Positions 27,021 through 38,649 are shown, counted from the stretch's first letter. The stretch: DNA of 64,000 bases from Rahnella woolbedingensis (GCF_003602095.1 NZ_RAHH01000004.1:124001-188000); one strand, 5' to 3'. The notes: a model not told the origin generated them from the letters alone. Numbers and translations are program-made.

Positions 27021-27130
27021 GTCATCTTTCACTTTTGCGCTGTTTCACCCTTAAAGCTATATCGGCTCGTTTCCCGAAGGTCACAAGCCGATGCCCGAAG
27101 GTTTGTAGCACAGGGTTGGCTACATGAATG

Positions 27131-27418
27131 TCAGTGCTGTTTCAGTTTGTCTTTATGTTTATTCAGCTGGCGGGCCAGTTTATCAACCAGTCCGTCAATC
27201 GCTGCGTACATATCCTGATGTTCCGAGGTGGCATGTAACTCGCCTCCATTCACATGCAAAGTCGCTTCAGCAACTTTTTGCACCTTTTCGACGCTCAACA
27301 CCACATACACCTGATTAATCCTGTCGAAATACTGCTCAAGCTTGGCCAGCTTCGACGTGATGAATTCTCTCAGGGGATCCGTGATCTCAATGTGATGTCC
27401 GGTAATGTTGAGCTGCAT
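27131..27418 (-). CDS. hpf: Ribosome hibernation promoting factor HPF
   Basis: 95-residue short-form HPF that binds the 30S subunit and promotes 100S dimers in stationary phase. The beta-alpha-beta-beta-beta-alpha fold is evident, with FDRINQVYVVL and ATLHVNGGELHA; the C-terminal DKLARQLNKHKDKLKQH is nearly identical to E. coli HPF. ATG 27418 gives the standard MQLNITG start; longer in-frame starts run into rpoN. It is 23 bp downstream of rpoN in the same operon. Confidence 0.96.
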   Translation of the reverse strand: MQLNITGHHIEITDPLREFITSKLAKLEQYFDRINQVYVVLSVEKVQKVAEATLHVNGGELHATSEHQDMYAAIDGLVDKLARQLNKHKDKLKQH

Positions 27419-27441
27419 AATGTCTTCCTTCTCTGTTGAGG

Positions 27442-28875
27442 TCAAACTAACTGTTTACGTTGGTTTGAGGGCGGGATGGACAAAGACTCTCGGTATTTGG
27501 CGACAGTTCGACGTGCAACCATAATTCCCTGATCGGAAAGCAGGGTTGCTAACTTACTGTCACTGAGCGGTTTTACAGGATTCTCCGCTGCAATTAATTT
27601 CTTCACCAGCGCCCGGATCGCGGTTGACGATGCCTCGCCGCCGCTGTCTGTACTGACATGGCTGGAGAAGAAATACTTCAGTTCGAAAATGCCACGCGGG
27701 CTGTGCAGAAACTTCTGCGTCGTCACGCGGGATATCGTCGATTCGTGCATTTCTACGGCGCTGGCGATATCGGCCAGCACCATAGGCTTCATAAATTCTT
27801 CACCCAGTTCAAAAAACGCCTGCTGCTGCTCAACGATACAACGGGTGACTTTCAACAGTGTGTCGTTACGGCTTTCCAGGCTTTTGATTAACCACTTGGC
27901 TTCCTGCAGATTGCTGCGGATAAATTGCCCGTCGCTGTCGCTGCGTGCGGAATTTCCCATCGCGGCGTACTGCTGGTTAATCTTCAGACGCGGAATGCTG
28001 TCGGAATTGAGTTCTACCGTCCAGACACCCGAGACTTTTCGCACAAGGACATCCGGGATGACGTATTCAGATTCGCCGGTGTTAATCGACTGGCCCGGAC
28101 GCGGATCAAGAGACTGGATCAGGAGCATCGCTCCTTTCAGTGTATCTTCTTTTAACCGGGTTGAGCGCATAAGTGCGCGGAAATCATGGTTCGCCAGCAA
28201 ATCGAGATGTTCGCTGATGATAAGACGGGCTTCGGTGATGAAAGGTGTCTCAGTGGCATACTGGGAAAGTTGGATCAGCAGACAATCGCGCAGGTCGCGC
28301 GCAGCCACGCCCACCGGGTCAAAACGCTGTACGCGTTTGAGAACGGCTTCCACTTCATCCATCGTGACGTCTTCATCCCCGATACTTTCCAGGATGTCGT
28401 CAAGGGAAATGGTCAGATAACCGGTGTCATCCACTGCATCCACAATCGACGTCGCAATGGCGGCGTCAGTATCAGTAAACGGGGTCAGCTCGACTTGCCA
28501 CATCAGGTAATCCTGAAGTGTCTGGGTGGTCTCACCCTGATAAATCGGCAGCTCGTCATCGCTGTAATCGTTACCGGTGCCTGAAGGGGTGCCTGCAGTA
28601 TAAATTTCATCCCAGGTCGCATCCAGCGGCAACTCTTCGGGCATATCTTTTTGCTCGAGCGCTTCGCGGGTGTCTAACCCTTCGCTGTCGGTGACTTCTA
28701 CGGAGTCGATTTCTTCATGAAGGTCGGTTTGTTCCAGCAGAGGGTTGCTCTCCAGCGCGAGTTGGATCTCCTGTTGGAGCTCGAGCGTGGACAATTGCAA
28801 CAGGCGGATGGCCTGTTGTAACTGTGGAGTCATTGCCAGTTGTTGGCTGAGTCTGAGTTGCAAACCTTGCTTCAT
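27442..28875 (-). CDS. rpoN: RNA polymerase sigma-54 factor
   Basis: 477-residue sigma factor for nitrogen and other enhancer-dependent promoters. Region I (about 1-50) is Gln/Leu-rich and contacts the activator; region II is acidic (about 50-115); region III binds core and DNA. The HTH is near residues 365-390 ([19 protein letters not shown]), and the diagnostic RpoN box [10 protein letters not shown] is at residues 454-463, recognising the -24 element. It heads the rpoN-hpf-ptsN-rapZ-ptsO operon, with lptB upstream, as in E. coli. Confidence 0.98.
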   Translation of the reverse strand: MKQGLQLRLSQQLAMTPQLQQAIRLLQLSTLELQQEIQLALESNPLLEQTDLHEEIDSVEVTDSEGLDTREALEQKDMPEELPLDATWDEIYTAGTPSGTGNDYSDDELPIYQGETTQTLQDYLMWQVELTPFTDTDAAIATSIVDAVDDTGYLTISLDDILESIGDEDVTMDEVEAVLKRVQRFDPVGVAARDLRDCLLIQLSQYATETPFITEARLIISEHLDLLANHDFRALMRSTRLKEDTLKGAMLLIQSLDPRPGQSINTGESEYVIPDVLVRKVSGVWTVELNSDSIPRLKINQQYAAMGNSARSDSDGQFIRSNLQEAKWLIKSLESRNDTLLKVTRCIVEQQQAFFELGEEFMKPMVLADIASAVEMHESTISRVTTQKFLHSPRGIFELKYFFSSHVSTDSGGEASSTAIRALVKKLIAAENPVKPLSDSKLATLLSDQGIMVARRTVAKYRESLSIPPSNQRKQLV

Positions 28876-28930
28876 ATCTTGGCTTTATTTCCGTTGATGA
28901 GTGAATACGGCAACACTTCTGTCAGAGACG

Positions 28931-28958
28931 GCCTGTTTCAGTTTAAAGCGAAACAGGC
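28931..28958 (-). promoter_or_regulatory. Stem-loop in the lptB-rpoN intergenic region
   Basis: GCCTGTTTC (28931-28939) pairs with GAAACAGGC (28950-28958), 9 bp with a 10-nt loop, about 55 bp upstream of rpoN. No clear T tail on the minus strand, so a leader structure or processing site is as likely as a terminator. Confidence 0.45.
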
Positions 28959-28977
28959 ACGGTTCCGGCGGCACAGA

Positions 28978-29703
28978 TCACAGACGGAATTCTTCACCAA
29001 GATAAACGCGTTTAACTTGTTCATCAGCAAGAATATCGGCTGGCGTGCCGTGGGCAATCAATTTCCCCTGACTGACGATGTAAGCACGTTCACACACGTC
29101 GAGCGTTTCGCGAACGTTATGGTCGGTAATCAGTACGCCGAGGCCGCTGTCACGCAAATGCTCAATGATTTTTTTGATGTCGATAACTGAAATCGGGTCA
29201 ACACCGGCGAACGGTTCATCCAGCAGGATGAATTTAGGATTCGCCGCCAGTGCACGGGCGATTTCAACACGACGGCGTTCACCACCGGACAGTGACTGAC
29301 CGAGGTTATCGCGCAAATGAGAAATATGGAACTCTTCCATTAGTTCATTGGCGCGGTCGTTACGCTGCTCTTTGTTCAGATCGTCGCGGATCTGCAACAC
29401 GGCCATCAGGTTATCAAACACGCTGAGGCGGCGGAAAATGGACGCTTCCTGAGGAAGATAGCCAATACCGCGACGGGCGCGGGTGTGCAATGGCAACAGG
29501 CTGATGTCTTCATCATCGACGATAATACGGCCTGCATCACGCTGCACAATGCCGACGACCATGTAAAACGTTGTGGTTTTACCCGCGCCGTTTGGTCCTA
29601 ATAATCCGACGATTTCGCCGGAGTTCACCATCAGACTGACGTCTTCAACGACCTTGCGGCCTTTGTAAGCTTTTGCCAGATTCTCTGCGATTAATTTAGC
29701 CAT
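28978..29703 (-). CDS. lptB: LPS export ABC transporter ATPase LptB
   Basis: 241-residue cytoplasmic ATPase that powers LPS transport with LptF and LptG. Walker [10 protein letters not shown] (residues 36-44), Q-loop around [17 protein letters not shown] signature [14 protein letters not shown], Walker [10 protein letters not shown] and switch His in [11 protein letters not shown]. Ends YLGEEFRL as in E. coli. 5 bp after lptA in the kdsD-kdsC-lptC-lptA-lptB run. Confidence 0.98.
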   Translation of the reverse strand: MAKLIAENLAKAYKGRKVVEDVSLMVNSGEIVGLLGPNGAGKTTTFYMVVGIVQRDAGRIIVDDEDISLLPLHTRARRGIGYLPQEASIFRRLSVFDNLMAVLQIRDDLNKEQRNDRANELMEEFHISHLRDNLGQSLSGGERRRVEIARALAANPKFILLDEPFAGVDPISVIDIKKIIEHLRDSGLGVLITDHNVRETLDVCERAYIVSQGKLIAHGTPADILADEQVKRVYLGEEFRL

Positions 29704-29708
29704 ATAAA

Positions 29709-30272
29709 TCAGTTACTCTTTTTGGTCGGCTGCGGCTGGCCCGCCGCTGCAGGTGTTTTCTGTTGCAGCTGCGAAGGAACCAGAACGGTCGTCACACGGT
29801 TGCCTTTATCACTGAAGGCTTCCATTTGCTGTTTCTGCACCAGATAAGTAATACGGTCGCCTTTCACGTTGCTGTCGAGCTGTTCCAGGTAAGCGTTGCC
29901 GGTCAGGGTCACCAGATCGTTTTCCACTTCATAGCGGACTTTCTGCGCGTGGCCTTTTACCGGCTTGCCGTTGTCCTGCATCTGATAGAACGTCACCGGG
30001 TTACCGTAACCTTCAACCACCTCTTTGCCGGAAACGCCTTGCGGGCGAATAACGACAACTTTGTCCGCTTTAACCTGGATCGTGCCCTGGTTGACGACCA
30101 CGTTACCGGTAAAGGTCGCGGTATTAGTATTAACGTCCAGCGCCTGATTGGCCGAATCAATAGTGATCGGTTTGGTCGTGTCATCTTTTAAGGCAAATGC
30201 CGGCACGCTGACGGCTAACAATGAGCTGACGATCAGGAGATTACGGATTTTGTTTTTTGCTTTGAATTTCAT
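29709..30272 (-). CDS. lptA: LPS transport periplasmic bridge protein LptA
   Basis: 187-residue periplasmic protein that polymerises head to tail to carry LPS from LptC to LptD. Signal peptide residues 1-27 ([10 protein letters not shown]). The beta-jellyroll OstA/LptA domain includes [24 protein letters not shown] and [13 protein letters not shown]. The Pro/Gln-rich C-terminus ([13 protein letters not shown]) is typical. Overlaps the 3' end of lptC by 32 bp, as in E. coli. Confidence 0.97.
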   Translation of the reverse strand: MKFKAKNKIRNLLIVSSLLAVSVPAFALKDDTTKPITIDSANQALDVNTNTATFTGNVVVNQGTIQVKADKVVVIRPQGVSGKEVVEGYGNPVTFYQMQDNGKPVKGHAQKVRYEVENDLVTLTGNAYLEQLDSNVKGDRITYLVQKQQMEAFSDKGNRVTTVLVPSQLQQKTPAAAGQPQPTKKSN

Positions 30273-30819
30273 AAGAGGTCGTTACCTTTTCGATCAGCTC
30301 TGCTGTTTTATCACGCAGATTACCACGCATTTTCATGCCGTTAGATGTAAAACCTGTGCCATAAAGCGTTACTTCATCGTCTGAGGCAACGTCCTGTGTC
30401 GTCAGGTTAACCCGTGCATTGTCCGTTTTGATTCTTTGCAACTGTGAAGTGTCAGGCGTCAGACTGTCTGCCTGCACATGCCCGTAAAGATAGAGCATTT
30501 TATCCTGAGTCAGCTTGGCCTTGTCAGAATGCAGCACCCACGTCGGGACTTTATTTTTGTCGTACATGGTCGCTACCGGATTGGTAAACCATGTCACCTG
30601 ATCAGTGGTGTAATACTTCACCTGATCTGAAACCAGTTTATACGTCAGGCTGCCCAGCGGATCGTACACCATCGTGACGGTGTGGGAACTCTGATAGGTC
30701 GGATCCTGATCGTTGACTTCCGGCTGGACTTTATCGCTGTTGTCAGAAATTGATAAGCCGATCAGCACCAGAACAATGGCTGTCAGCGCCAGAATAATCC
30801 AAAGTCTTGTTTTACTCAT
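30241..30819 (-). CDS. lptC: LPS export protein LptC
   Basis: 192-residue bitopic inner-membrane protein that takes LPS from LptBFG and hands it to LptA. One N-terminal transmembrane helix (about 5-24), then a periplasmic jellyroll with TMVYDPLGSLTYKLVSD, DKMLYLYGHVQADSL and VTLYGTGFTSNGMKMRGNLR. Overlaps kdsC by 4 bp and lptA by 32 bp. Confidence 0.96.
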   Translation of the reverse strand: MSKTRLWIILALTAIVLVLIGLSISDNSDKVQPEVNDQDPTYQSSHTVTMVYDPLGSLTYKLVSDQVKYYTTDQVTWFTNPVATMYDKNKVPTWVLHSDKAKLTQDKMLYLYGHVQADSLTPDTSQLQRIKTDNARVNLTTQDVASDDEVTLYGTGFTSNGMKMRGNLRDKTAELIEKVTTSYEIQSKKQNP

Positions 30820-31382
30820 ATTGAGAGCCCTTTGGCGTCCTCCAGCTTACCCTGTGCCAGTAAAATCAAATCGCACAATTCGCGGACTGCACCACGTCCG
30901 CCGGCAATGTGGGTGACATAATGCGCCTTCGGCAACAGGATGGGATGCGCGTCCTGAACAGCGACTGAAAGACCGACTTCAGCCATCACTGGCCAGTCAA
31001 TCAGGTCATCACCGATGTAGGCCACTTCGTCGGCCCGCAAAGACAGTGTATCTAACAGTTCGCGGAAGGCCAAAAGCTTATCCGATTGTCCCTGATACAA
31101 GTGGCGTATACCGAGGGTTTTAGCGCGATCTTCCAGTAATTTCGCATTGCGGCCTGTAATAATCGCGACCTCAATGTCAGAAGTCAGCAGGCAGCGGATA
31201 CCATAACCGTCGCGAACGTTAAAACTTTTCAGCTCTTCTCCCTGATTTCCCATGTAGATCAGGCCATCAGACATCACGCCATCTACATCGCAAATCAGCA
31301 GGCGGATAGCTTTTGCCCGTTCAAGCACTTGCGTGCTGACCGGACCGTAGCAAGTCTCCACCAGGGCTGCGCTATTACTCAT
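30816..31382 (-). CDS. kdsC: 3-deoxy-D-manno-octulosonate 8-phosphate phosphatase KdsC
   Basis: 188-residue HAD-family phosphatase without a cap domain, making Kdo from Kdo-8-phosphate for lipid A core synthesis. Nucleophile Asp32 and acid/base Asp34 in LLICDVDGVMSDG; motif II Thr in AIITGRNAK; Lys in GQSDKLLAF; motif III in YIGDDLIDWPVM. Length matches E. coli KdsC. Directly after kdsD (16 bp) and coupled with lptC. Confidence 0.97.
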   Translation of the reverse strand: MSNSAALVETCYGPVSTQVLERAKAIRLLICDVDGVMSDGLIYMGNQGEELKSFNVRDGYGIRCLLTSDIEVAIITGRNAKLLEDRAKTLGIRHLYQGQSDKLLAFRELLDTLSLRADEVAYIGDDLIDWPVMAEVGLSVAVQDAHPILLPKAHYVTHIAGGRGAVRELCDLILLAQGKLEDAKGLSI

Positions 31383-31398
31383 TCAGGGATTTCCTCAA

Positions 31399-32385
31399 TT
31401 AAACTACGCCAGCGCGCAGCATATCGTGCATATGTAACACACCCAGCAACTGGTCACCATCAGCGACCATCACGCAGGTTATGTTTTTTTCCTGCATTAA
31501 ATTCAACGCATCCACCGCCAGAAGAGAAGGGCGGACGCGGATGCCGCCGGTCGTCATGACCTCGGCAATCGAGGCTTCGTTGATGTTAACGCCCATATCG
31601 AAGATGCGGCGTAAATCACCATCGGTAAAGATACCTTCGATTCTCATCAAATCGTTGCAGATAACCGTCATACCCAGATTCTTACGGGTGATTTCCAGCA
31701 ACGCGTCACGCAAAGAGGCATCGCGGCTGACATGCGGAATTTCGTCACCGGTGTGCATGATATCGCTCACGCGCAGTAAGAGCTTGCGACCCAGTGCTCC
31801 GCCCGGATGGGAAAGGGCGAAATCTTCAGGCGTGAAACCGCGGGCTTCCAGCAGAGCCACCGCCAGCGCGTCGCCCATGACCAGTACCGCCGTGGTGCTG
31901 CTGGTCGGTGCCAGACCCAGCGGGCAGGCTTCTTTGGGCACTTTGACGCAAAGGTGTACATCGGCGGCTTTGCCCATGGTACTTTCCGGATTAGACGTCA
32001 TGCAGATAAGCGTGATGTCCAGGCGTTTGAGTACCGGGATGAGCCCGAGAATTTCGTGAGCCTCGCCGGAATTGGAAATCAGGATAACAACGTCCTGTTT
32101 CGACACCATGCCCAGATCACCGTGGCTGGCTTCGCCTGGATGGACAAAGAACGCGGGCGTGCCGGTGCTGGCAAAGGTAGCGGCCATCTTGCGGCCAATG
32201 TGGCCGGATTTGCCCATGCCCATGACGACGACCTTGCCGTTGCAGGCGAAGATTTCTTCGCAGGCACGGGTAAAATCACCGTTAATGTATTGATCTAACT
32301 GCTCAAGTCCTTCACGTTCTGTTTTCAGCACATCACGCCCGACGGCCTGAAAATCAAAGTCGGAGGCGAAGGTATAGTTAGCCAT
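31399..32385 (-). CDS. kdsD: Arabinose-5-phosphate isomerase KdsD
   Basis: 328 residues, converts ribulose 5-phosphate to arabinose 5-phosphate, the first step to Kdo. N-terminal SIS domain (about 45-180, VVVMGMGKSGHIGRKMAATFASTGTPAFF and HPGEASHGDLG) followed by two CBS domains (about 210-265 and 275-328). ATG 32385 gives the family start MANYTFASDFDF; longer in-frame starts fall into yrbG. Operon with kdsC and lptCAB downstream, yrbG upstream. Confidence 0.97.
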   Translation of the reverse strand: MANYTFASDFDFQAVGRDVLKTEREGLEQLDQYINGDFTRACEEIFACNGKVVVMGMGKSGHIGRKMAATFASTGTPAFFVHPGEASHGDLGMVSKQDVVILISNSGEAHEILGLIPVLKRLDITLICMTSNPESTMGKAADVHLCVKVPKEACPLGLAPTSSTTAVLVMGDALAVALLEARGFTPEDFALSHPGGALGRKLLLRVSDIMHTGDEIPHVSRDASLRDALLEITRKNLGMTVICNDLMRIEGIFTDGDLRRIFDMGVNINEASIAEVMTTGGIRVRPSLLAVDALNLMQEKNITCVMVADGDQLLGVLHMHDMLRAGVV

Positions 32386-32404
32386 AGTCAGTTCCTGACA
32401 AAGT

Positions 32405-33382
32405 TCAGAAGGCAATGCTGTCCGGTAACAGGAACAGCACCGCCATATAGGCGATAAATCCACACAGTAACAGCGCACCGGCGAGATGACCGATACGGTG
32501 TTTACGCATCAGACACAACCCGGAAAGCACGATACTGACCGCCAGCATGACCCAGTAATCGCGGTGAAACGCGTCCGGGTTGAACGAGCCTGGCGCAACC
32601 AGCGCGGGTAATCCCAGCACCAGACAGGTGTTAAAAATGTTGGCACCAATGATATTGCCCAGTGCGATATCATCTTCGCCTTTAATGGCACCGGCGATAA
32701 ACGTGGCGAGTTCCGGCAGGCTGGTGCCGATGGCGATGACCGTCAGGCCTATCACCAGTTCGCTGACGCCAAAGTAACGGGCAATCACTGTACTGTTATC
32801 GACAATCATGCCCGACGCCAGTGGCATAATGATAAAGCCCAGTGCCAGCCACAGAAACGCCACGGTGTTACTGCTGTCCTGCGGAAGTTCTGACATCTGC
32901 TCGTACGTCAGCGTATCCAGCCCTTCTTTTTCTGCTGCGCGGGCGATTTTTATCACCAGCATCATAAACACGGCCGCACTGGCCAGCAGCAGAACGCCAT
33001 CGATCCGGCTGAGTTCTCCGTCACTTAGCAAAAAACCACATAGTGCGGTGACCAGTAACAATAATGGGAGTTCGCGGCGTAATATATCAGAACGAACGGA
33101 AAGTGGATGGATCAGGGCTGCGCCGCCCAAAATCAGAAGAATATTAATGATATTAGAACCAATTGCGTTTCCGACGGCCAAATCCATCTGATCATTGATG
33201 GCTGCGGTAGTGGAAACCACCAGTTCCGGAAGGGATATTCCGACACCGACGACGGTTATGCCAATCACCAGTGGTGGTATGCCTATTGAGCGTGCCAGCA
33301 CTGCGGCTCCGTACACCAGACGATCGGCGGCGTAAACTAATAATAACAAGCCGACAATCATCAGTACGATAGCGAGAAGCAT
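32405..33382 (-). CDS. yrbG: Calcium/sodium antiporter YrbG
   Basis: 325-residue cation/Ca2+ exchanger family protein with about ten membrane helices in two inverted halves. Each half holds an alpha repeat: GVGISLPELVVSTTAAINDQMDLAVGNAIGSNI and GTSLPELATFIAGAIKGEDDIALGNIIGANI, with Glu and Asp for cation binding. Close to E. coli YrbG, whose physiological role is unsettled. First gene of the yrbG-kdsD-kdsC-lptCAB run, divergent from mlaF across a 306-bp gap (33383-33688) that must hold both promoters; no other feature is seen in it. Confidence 0.95.
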   Translation of the reverse strand: MLLAIVLMIVGLLLLVYAADRLVYGAAVLARSIGIPPLVIGITVVGVGISLPELVVSTTAAINDQMDLAVGNAIGSNIINILLILGGAALIHPLSVRSDILRRELPLLLLVTALCGFLLSDGELSRIDGVLLLASAAVFMMLVIKIARAAEKEGLDTLTYEQMSELPQDSSNTVAFLWLALGFIIMPLASGMIVDNSTVIARYFGVSELVIGLTVIAIGTSLPELATFIAGAIKGEDDIALGNIIGANIFNTCLVLGLPALVAPGSFNPDAFHRDYWVMLAVSIVLSGLCLMRKHRIGHLAGALLLCGFIAYMAVLFLLPDSIAF

Positions 33383-33688
33383 GAAACATCCTTTATTGGG
33401 TATAATGCGAGATTCGTTGCCTTTTCAGGCAGGCGATTCCTTCGTCAACATGAGCCAGGGCGACATTTTGTCTGAAATGACACCGGCAACTTCCTTTATG
33501 TTAGACGATGAAGGCTTTTATTTTAAAATGGTAATTCGTCGATTTTGACCGTCCGGGGCGGAAAAGTAAATCGATGGCAACTTTGGTAACGAAACTGGGG
33601 TAAGTTTTTGTAAAAATACCAAAGTTATACGATACCCTATGCGGGTCAGCCGTATTCTTAGCGAAAGCATTCCGAAGGGAAAAACTGA

Positions 33689-34492
33689 ATGAGTCAAAGC
33701 GAATCGAATCTGGTTGAGATCAAGGGCATGAGTTTCGTGCGCGGCGATCGTCCCATTTTCGAAGAGATTAATATGACCGTGCCACGCGGCAAGGTCACTG
33801 CCATCATGGGGCCTTCGGGGATCGGCAAAACGACCTTGCTGCGCCTGATTGGCGGGCAACTGGCCCCTGACAGTGGCGAAATCTGGTTTGACGGGGATAA
33901 TATTCCTTCGCTCTCCCGCCGCAAGTTATACGAATCACGTAAAAAAATGAGCATGCTGTTTCAGTCCGGTGCATTGTTTACTGACCTGACTGTATTCGAG
34001 AATGTGGCTTTCCCGTTGCGTGAGCACAGTAAATTACCTGAAGAGTTACTGCGCAGTACGGTGACCATGAAGCTCGAAGCGGTAGGTTTACGCGGTGCCG
34101 GCGATCTGATGCCAGCCGAATTGTCTGGAGGGATGGCGCGTCGTGTGGCGCTGGCGCGTGCTATCGCGCTTGATCCGGAACTCATCATGTTCGATGAGCC
34201 TTTTGTGGGTCAGGATCCGATCACAATGGGCGTGCTGGTGAAGCTTATCGATGAGCTTAACCATGCGCTGGGCGTGACCTGTATCGTCGTCTCCCATGAC
34301 GTACCTGAAGTACTCAGTATTGCGGATTATGCCTATATTGTGGCAGCGCAGCATGTCATTGCTGAAGGTACACCAGAGGAATTGCAAAATAACCCTGATC
34401 CGCGAGTTCGCCAGTTCCTCGACGGTATTGCCGACGGACCGGTACCTTTCCGTTTCCCGGCCGGTGATTACAAAACCGAGCTGCTCGGATGA
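33689..34492 (+). CDS. mlaF: Phospholipid ABC transporter ATPase MlaF
   Basis: 267-residue ATPase of the MlaFEDB complex that moves phospholipids across the inner membrane to keep outer-membrane asymmetry. Walker A GPSGIGKTT (residues 41-49), signature LSGGMARRVALARA, Walker B IMFDEPFVGQDP and switch His in VVSHDVPEV. The C-terminal extension (PVPFRFPAGDYKTELLG), which contacts MlaB, is present. First gene of the mla operon. Confidence 0.97.
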   Translation: MSQSESNLVEIKGMSFVRGDRPIFEEINMTVPRGKVTAIMGPSGIGKTTLLRLIGGQLAPDSGEIWFDGDNIPSLSRRKLYESRKKMSMLFQSGALFTDLTVFENVAFPLREHSKLPEELLRSTVTMKLEAVGLRGAGDLMPAELSGGMARRVALARAIALDPELIMFDEPFVGQDPITMGVLVKLIDELNHALGVTCIVVSHDVPEVLSIADYAYIVAAQHVIAEGTPEELQNNPDPRVRQFLDGIADGPVPFRFPAGDYKTELLG

Positions 34493-34507
34493 TGGAGTTC
34501 CCAATAA

Positions 34508-35305
34508 ATGTTCCTTGTTTTGAAAATAAATAGGGCGTTAGCCTCAGTCGGGCGCCGCGGAATAAACACCTGTGCGTCTTTTGGCCGTGCCGGTCTGATG
34601 CTCTTCCGGGCGTTGGTCGGTAAGCCGCAATTTGCCAAACAATGGCCGTTGCTTATCAAGCAGCTCTACAGCGTTGGCGTGCTTTCCCTGCTGATCATCC
34701 TCGTTTCCGGCTTGTTTATCGGCATGGTGCTGGGCTTACAGGGATACCTGATTTTAACCACCTACAGTGCAGAGGCCAGCCTCGGCATGATGGTGGCGCT
34801 TTCCCTGCTGCGTGAACTGGGTCCGGTGGTGACGGCATTACTGTTTGCCGGTCGTGCAGGTTCTGCGCTGACCGCTGAACTGGGTCTGATGAAAGCCACC
34901 GAGCAAATCTCCAGTCTGGAAATGATGGCTATCGATCCGCTGCGCCGCGTTGTGGCACCGCGTTTCTGGGCCGGTCTGATTTCCATGCCTCTGCTGACGG
35001 CGATTTTCGTCGCGGTTGGGATCTGGGGGGGCTCGCTGGTCGGCGTGGACTGGAAAGGGATTGACAGTGGTTTCTTCTGGTCAGCAATGCAAACTTCAGT
35101 AGACTGGCGGACTGACCTGCTTAACTGCCTGATTAAAAGCCTTGTTTTCGCTATCACAGTGACCTGGATTGCGTTGTTCAATGGCTATGATGCGATACCG
35201 ACGTCCGAAGGGATTAGCCGGGCAACGACACGTACTGTGGTGCATTCGTCACTGGCGGTGCTGGGATTGGATTTTGTGCTGACAGCACTGATGTTTGGAA
35301 ATTAA
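34508..35305 (+). CDS. mlaE: Phospholipid ABC transporter permease MlaE
   Basis: 265-residue permease with a membrane-parallel interface helix near the start and five transmembrane helices. Highly conserved [54 protein letters not shown] and C-terminal [16 protein letters not shown] match E. coli MlaE. The N-terminus is about five residues longer than E. coli, and the exact start is uncertain. 15 bp after mlaF, 3 bp before mlaD. Confidence 0.96.
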   Translation: MFLVLKINRALASVGRRGINTCASFGRAGLMLFRALVGKPQFAKQWPLLIKQLYSVGVLSLLIILVSGLFIGMVLGLQGYLILTTYSAEASLGMMVALSLLRELGPVVTALLFAGRAGSALTAELGLMKATEQISSLEMMAIDPLRRVVAPRFWAGLISMPLLTAIFVAVGIWGGSLVGVDWKGIDSGFFWSAMQTSVDWRTDLLNCLIKSLVFAITVTWIALFNGYDAIPTSEGISRATTRTVVHSSLAVLGLDFVLTALMFGN

Positions 35306-35308
35306 ACC

Positions 35309-35875
35309 ATGCAAACGAAAAAGAGTGAAATCTGGGTAGGCGCATTTTTGATCATCGCACTGATAGCGGTGTTATTCCTGTGTCTGAAAGTGGCCGACAT
35401 CCGTTCTATCGGCTCAGACCCGACTTACCGTATTTCTGCGGACTTTGACAATATCGGCGGCCTGAAAAGTGGTTCTCCGGTCAAAGTCGGCGGCGTGGTG
35501 ATTGGCCGCGTCAGCAGTATATCGCTTGATAAGAACTATTCTCCACGCGTGGAAATGGACATTGATCAGAAATACAACCAGATCCCGAGTACCAGTACAC
35601 TGGCTATCCGTACCTCGGGCTTACTGGGTGAGCAATTCCTGGCGCTGAACATTGGTTTTGAAGACCCTGACATGGGAACGACTATCCTTAAAAACGGTGG
35701 CGTCATTCAGGACACCAAATCGGCGCTGGTTCTCGAAGACCTGATTGGCCAGTTCCTTTATAAGAGCGGCGACGGTAAAGCGGATCCGGATGCGGGGGCT
35801 GCCAGTGCAGCACATGCGGGTGATTCTGCCCCGGCGCCTGACGCTAACACGGCTCCACAACCGGCTGCTCATTAA
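35309..35875 (+). CDS. mlaD: Phospholipid ABC transporter substrate-binding protein MlaD
   Basis: 188-residue MCE protein forming the hexameric periplasmic ring of the Mla transporter. One N-terminal transmembrane helix (about 8-28, uncleaved), then a single MCE domain (about 38-118, [24 protein letters not shown]) and a helix ([13 protein letters not shown]). The Ala/Asp/Pro-rich tail (about 155-188) is low complexity and longer-lived in this group than in E. coli. Confidence 0.96.
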   Translation: MQTKKSEIWVGAFLIIALIAVLFLCLKVADIRSIGSDPTYRISADFDNIGGLKSGSPVKVGGVVIGRVSSISLDKNYSPRVEMDIDQKYNQIPSTSTLAIRTSGLLGEQFLALNIGFEDPDMGTTILKNGGVIQDTKSALVLEDLIGQFLYKSGDGKADPDAGAASAAHAGDSAPAPDANTAPQPAAH

Positions 35876-35916
35876 GAACTTGCTACTACGGATTCTCCAT
35901 CAAAGAGGAAATGATT

Positions 35917-36549
35917 ATGTTTAAACGTTTAGTGATCGCCGCACTGCTGGTGGTTATGGCTCCGTTGGCCAATGCTGCGGTTGATAAAACCAACCCATAC
36001 AGCGTGATGAATGAAGCGGCGAACAAAACCTTCACCCGTCTCAAAACCGAACAGCCGAAAATCAAGCAGGATCCTAACTACCTGCGCCAGATCGTTCGTG
36101 AAGAACTGCTGCCGTACGTGCAGGTCAAATACGCCGGTGCGCTGGTGTTAGGCCGCTACTATCAACAGGCGACCCCTGCGCAGCGTGATGCGTATTTCGC
36201 CGCGTTCTCAGACTATCTGCAACAGGCCTATGGTCAGGCGCTGGCGATGTACAACGGTCAGAACTACACCGTGCAGCCGGAACAGTCTTACGCAGATAAA
36301 GACATCATTGCTATCCGCGTGACCATTACCGATCCGAACGGTCGTCCGCCAGTACGTCTGGATTTCCAGTGGCGTAAAAACAGCCGCACCGGCGAATGGC
36401 AGGCATATGACATGATCGCCGAAGGCGTCAGCATGATTTCGACCAAGCAAAACGAATGGGCGGATATCCTGCGTCAGAAAGGGATTGATAGTCTGACTGC
36501 ACGTCTGAAACAAGCGGCTGCAGAACCGATTACTCTGGATAAAAAATGA
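35917..36549 (+). CDS. mlaC: Periplasmic phospholipid shuttle MlaC
   Basis: 210-residue periplasmic carrier that ferries phospholipids between MlaA at the outer membrane and MlaD. Signal peptide residues 1-20 (PLANA-AVDK). The body matches E. coli Mla[19 protein letters not shown]-type segment, [17 protein letters not shown] and [17 protein letters not shown] 35917 is preferred over 35911 because GAGGAA is then correctly spaced and the E. coli start MFKRL is reproduced. Overlaps mlaB by 4 bp. Confidence 0.96.
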   Translation: MFKRLVIAALLVVMAPLANAAVDKTNPYSVMNEAANKTFTRLKTEQPKIKQDPNYLRQIVREELLPYVQVKYAGALVLGRYYQQATPAQRDAYFAAFSDYLQQAYGQALAMYNGQNYTVQPEQSYADKDIIAIRVTITDPNGRPPVRLDFQWRKNSRTGEWQAYDMIAEGVSMISTKQNEWADILRQKGIDSLTARLKQAAAEPITLDKK

Positions 36550-36839
36550 GTGAAGCATTGCGCTGGGAATCGCAGCCGCCGCGACTGACGTTGCACGGTG
36601 AACTGGATCGCGAAACGCTGGTCCCCCTGTGGGATGTGCGCAAAAAGCTGATGTCGGGGATTACCTGTCTGGATGTGTCCGGACTGGAGCGTGTGGACTC
36701 ATCCGGCCTGGCGCTGTTAGTGCATTTGCGTGAAGAGGCCAGCCAGCAGGGCGTTGATCTGACGATTGCCGGTATTACCGACAGGCTGAATACTCTGATT
36801 ACGCTCTACAATCTTCAGGACATCATTCCGGCTGCCTGA
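36546..36839 (+). CDS. mlaB: Mla complex STAS-domain subunit MlaB
   Basis: 97-residue cytoplasmic STAS-domain protein that binds MlaF and supports its assembly and ATPase activity. The STAS core includes [21 protein letters not shown], with the conserved DSSG loop. No membrane segment. The ATG overlaps the mlaC stop. Last gene of mlaFEDCB. Confidence 0.95.
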   Translation: MSEALRWESQPPRLTLHGELDRETLVPLWDVRKKLMSGITCLDVSGLERVDSSGLALLVHLREEASQQGVDLTIAGITDRLNTLITLYNLQDIIPAA

Positions 36840-36903
36840 GCAAATAAGCCAGCAGTTCCGGTAAGTTAGGCGGCTGAATACATCCCGTCGCCTGACTCTC
36901 TCC

Positions 36904-36940
36904 AAAGCCCCTGTGCGAAACTCTTGCTCAGGGGCTTTTT
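36904..36940 (+). terminator. Terminator after mlaB
   Basis: AGCCCCTG (36906-36913) pairs with CAGGGGCT (36929-36936), loop of 15, followed by T-rich sequence. Separates mlaB from ibaG. Confidence 0.85.
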
Positions 36941-37012
36941 CGTGGTTTAAGAATTGCGCCGATCCCTATAAGATATCGGGCTGTTATGATTCTTTAGAAG
37001 AATAGATCCCCT

Positions 37013-37267
37013 ATGGAAACGAATGAAATTAAAGACGTGCTGATGAACGCATTGGCACTGGACGAAGCCCACATTACTGGCGATGGCAGTCATTTTCAGG
37101 CCATTGTCGTTGGTGCGATGTTTGATGGCATGAGCCGCGTGAAAAAACAGCAGACCGTTTACGCCCCGCTGATGGAATACATCGCCGACAACCGAATCCA
37201 CGCACTGTCTATCAAGGCTTATACCCCTGAAGAATGGGCGCGTGACCGTAAACTGAGCGGTTTATAA
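37013..37267 (+). CDS. ibaG: BolA-family protein IbaG (YrbA)
   Basis: 84-residue BolA-like protein (class II KH-like fold) that in E. coli is induced by acid and binds glutaredoxin Grx4 with an Fe-S cluster. Key segment [16 protein letters not shown], with the BolA-type His in the loop, and [11 protein letters not shown]. Between mlaB and murA as in E. coli. A compact hairpin (CTGCCGGA/TCCGGCAG, 37270-37287) follows the stop without a T tail. Confidence 0.95.
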   Translation: METNEIKDVLMNALALDEAHITGDGSHFQAIVVGAMFDGMSRVKKQQTVYAPLMEYIADNRIHALSIKAYTPEEWARDRKLSGL

Positions 37268-37269
37268 GA

Positions 37270-37287
37270 CTGCCGGAGTTCCGGCAG
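37270..37287 (+). terminator. Hairpin between ibaG and murA
   Basis: CTGCCGGA (37270-37277) and TCCGGCAG (37280-37287) form an 8-bp palindrome with a 2-nt centre. There is no T run, so read-through into murA is likely; it may act as attenuator or RNA end protector. Confidence 0.35.
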
Positions 37288-37322
37288 CTTCCTCGTATCT
37301 GACCTGTCGTATTAATGAATAG

Positions 37323-38594
<1,272 letters not shown>

Positions 38595-38614
38595 TTCGTT
38601 AAGCCTGACGCAAT

Positions 38615-38649
38615 AAAAAAGCCGGAAGGGGAGACCTTTCCGGCTTTTT
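38615..38649. terminator. Bidirectional terminator between murA and degS
   Basis: GCCGGAA (38621-38627) with TTCCGGC (38638-38644), A6 before and T5 after. Between convergent genes. Confidence 0.9.
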